64,000 nucleotides of DNA from the NCBI RefSeq assembly GCF_019175385.1, contig NC_083342.1:120714376-120778375 (forward strand). Direction: 5' to 3'. Below the pieces are notes generated by a model. The model was given only the letters and a program-made list of their open reading frames with translations, searched no databases and was not told the DNA's origin. Within the stretch, counting starts at the first letter, position 1; every line of letters begins with the position of its first letter. The position numbers were made by a program, and so were the translations under genes. This document shows, one piece after another, positions 59,756-64,000 of the stretch. This DNA is from Lycium barbarum. Lineage: Eukaryota > Streptophyta > Magnoliopsida > Solanales > Solanaceae.

Positions 59756-60328
59756 AGTTTCGTGCAATTGTATTAGACAATTAAGTATGGTAGTTGATTG
59801 AATAGACGTAGCAGATCCTTTATGATTAGTGGTCTGAGTGGATGTGTTTAATGTTAGTTTTTGAGACTAATGAGGATACTGATGTTGGAGTGAATGTGTT
59901 TAATATTAGGTTTGAGACTAATCATAATACTTGCTTTATGTTAATGTCAATATGGCTTAATAATACATTGATGTTACTTGATTTTAGTAAACAATTTGAA
60001 TAATAAATTGATGCTTCATTATATTAATATATTCTCAATCAGTTTTGGAGTAATAATTGTCCGAAAAAAAGGTATCAGAATAGCATTGCTAGCGATAGGT
60101 TGTAACCCCTGCTAAATAAATGAATTGTGGGGGTTTTAACCCCCAGAACATTTTTTAATAAAAAAATAAATAGCAATTGCGGAGGTCAGAACCGCCGCTA
60201 CATACATCACACAACCGCTGTAATTGTGTTGCAGCGGCCAGGAAAACAACCTCCGCAAAATGTTTGCGGCGACCAGAATTGGGGGGTTTTGTGGACCGCT
60301 GCTACAGCGTATAGCGGGGGTTGACAAC

Positions 60329-61961
60329 TGTCATACCCCATTTTAACCGGGTTGAAGCGGAGTACAACATATTGGTGATTCCTAAATTGATTTGTTTTAA
60401 AGAGTCGCCACCTAATTAATTTTACGGTGAATTAGGACACCTAATTATTAACTAAGGTAAAGTTAAAACTAAACCTCTGTTAATGGTCTGCTTAACCAAT
60501 GTGATTCTAGGTAAGGGTTCTATATCATCCTAAATGGAAGGGGTTAGGCATCCTTTAGAATCCGTTAAACACGGTTATCCGACCAAACTTAGGTTAATTA
60601 ATCAATGTTGGATACAGTATCAAATTTTAAGAAAATAGTTTATGCAGATAAGGCTTGTAAAAATATAGCAATTTATGCAAAAGAGGATTTTAAATGTCAT
60701 TTTATAAAAAAGACTTCAAGTAATAAGGTTGTCAAAATAGAACTAGTAATTCGCATGAGAGGGAATTTTAGAATGCTATTTGAAATAGAAGTTTATAAAT
60801 GTTGCTAAGATTTAAAATAAAATACTAAATAAAACTTATGAAAAAGAAGGTAATGATTTGTATAAAAGGAGACTTCAAATGTCATATAATTTGTAAATAT
60901 TGTTAAGGTTGAAATATAAGAAAAAGTGCGGTATAAAGTGAAATTTTATAAAAAAAAAATGTAATAATTCGCGTAAAAGAAACTGCAAATGTCATACGAA
61001 AATAACTTATAAATGTTGCAAAGATTTTAATTAATGATGCTAATAGAACTCGCATGAAATGTATAAGCAAAAAAAAGAAAACGCGAGTTTGCGTAATGCT
61101 TTAACAAATATTTGAAACAAACTAAACGATGATGTATTGATTAACTTTTGCATTTTTTGGAAGTTCAAAATGTTCTTTAATTCCTATTTACGTGTTAATG
61201 ACGTTTCGAAATTCCCGAGATAATAAAGCGTGAATGCTTTGACTAAAAAAAAAAATATAAAATTAGGCCATTTGTAAATCAGTTATTCTAAATAAGATAA
61301 ATATTAGATGCTTATAAATAGTTTTGACATAAAAGAGAAGAACACGACTTATGAGATTGATCGTTAGTCTTTTTATCTAACTAACCCTTTACTAAACTAT
61401 CTACTAATCCTCAATAGTTCAACTAAGCTAAGGAAGAACGGAAAAATACGAAAGTGTTAGTCAAATAATACATACAAGTTAAAAGACATAAAATAAAACA
61501 AAGGCATAAATAAAATTAAGTGGGCTCGGCCCATTTTGAGATTACTATTTGCGGTTGGGCTTCGGCCCAGCAAATTTTATTACTGGACTGCTGCTGCTGC
61601 TATTAGAATTGGGCTTGGCCCAGAATTTATTTCCTTAAACTGGGCTGCGGACAGAGGTGGGTTGAGAAGAAGTCTTGTTGGGCCTTTAGCCCAACACCAA
61701 ACGCGGAAGGAGACGAGTCTCTCAGACTCGTATGCGATGGTCATGCAAAGGAACGAGAGAAAAGGATTAGAATATAATCAAACGAATAAAACACATAAGA
61801 TATACACTCAAAGCAAATTATGTATATGCCATGTATAGTTAATGTATATCTCATACGTACATATGCACAGCCAACCTAACCTGCTTGCAATGTAGCAAAA
61901 CACACCCCAACATGCTCCATAGGACACATTAGAATGTCAACAGTTTATCCAGATTTGAACA
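60329..61961 (+). mobile_element. Probable start of an LTR retrotransposon (LTR)
   Basis: Where the CACTA sequence stops, a new sequence begins with TGTCATACCCCATTTTAACC, a TG start as in LTRs. It is followed by AAAGAGTCGCCACCTAATTA and GGTGAATTAGGACACCTAATT, words I associate with long gypsy-type (Ogre-like) LTRs of Solanaceae. GGGCTTGGCCCAG-type palindromic words follow at 61525-61700. No gag/pol coding is visible, so only LTR or non-coding internal region is within the window; the far end is not found. The type is inferred. Confidence 0.5.
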
Positions 61962-61962
61962 A

Positions 61963-64000
<2,038 letters not shown>

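Larger units (their letters stand above)
55644..60328 (+). mobile_element. CACTA (En/Spm-type) transposon, right end cut off
   Basis: The 5' terminus CACTACAAAAAAATGC is diagnostic. Subterminal repeats built on TTGCGGAGG, CCGCCGCAA and GGGGGTTTTAACCCCC occupy 55660-55800 and recur inverted at about 60100-60320. Between them is a multi-exon gene of the Transposase_24 type (separate entry). The TNP2-type transposase is absent, so the element cannot move alone. The mirrored 3' end (TTTTTTGTAGTG) is not present: subterminal repeats break off at 60328, where an LTR-like sequence begins. Confidence 0.85.

Overview
The window looks like gene-poor nuclear DNA from a flowering plant, most likely of the nightshade family (Solanaceae). 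It is AT-rich, has long intron-split genes with GT-AG junctions, and is packed with small transposons, including a TS-type SINE ending in TTG repeats and two other tRNA-derived SINE types that I associate with Solanaceae. Species cannot be settled from the sequence alone. There are no bacterial-type operons or CRISPR arrays.

Four protein genes can be rebuilt exon by exon. Two tandem, nearly identical genes for translationally controlled tumour protein (TCTP, 168 residues, five exons each) lie at 4798-6850 and 9559-11668 (+). A RING-H2 ubiquitin-ligase gene of the RFI2 type (425 residues, six coding exons) spans 24600-34192 (+); its introns carry a 0.6-kb fragment of nuclear 18S rRNA gene and two SINEs. 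An SF2/ASF-class splicing factor closest to SR30 (285 residues, thirteen coding exons plus a 5'-leader intron) spans 43802-51740 (-), with a TS-type SINE and a Tourist-like MITE in its introns.

Between and around these genes the DNA is mostly transposon debris. At 1391-3247 is a decayed LINE. At 12-24 kb is a cluster of long inverted-repeat (foldback) elements: two MULE-like ones with exact 9- and 10-bp target duplications, one of them sitting inside an older SINE, and one hAT-like one with an exact 8-bp duplication that holds a 173-bp near-perfect palindrome and a (TG)n(GC)n tract. Two related non-autonomous Helitrons lie at 17.5-19.5 kb and 40.7-42.8 kb. A Harbinger-type Myb/SANT-like fragment lies near 37 kb. 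The right end (55.6-60.3 kb) is a CACTA element carrying a Transposase_24-type gene with one nonsense codon and a 239-bp tandem duplication; it is cut off at 60329 by what looks like the start of an LTR retrotransposon that runs toward or past the window edge.

The host genes do not form a pathway. TCTP is a growth/translation factor, RFI2 is known in Arabidopsis from red/far-red light and flowering control, and SR30 is a splicing regulator. Their proximity is ordinary chromosomal neighbourhood.
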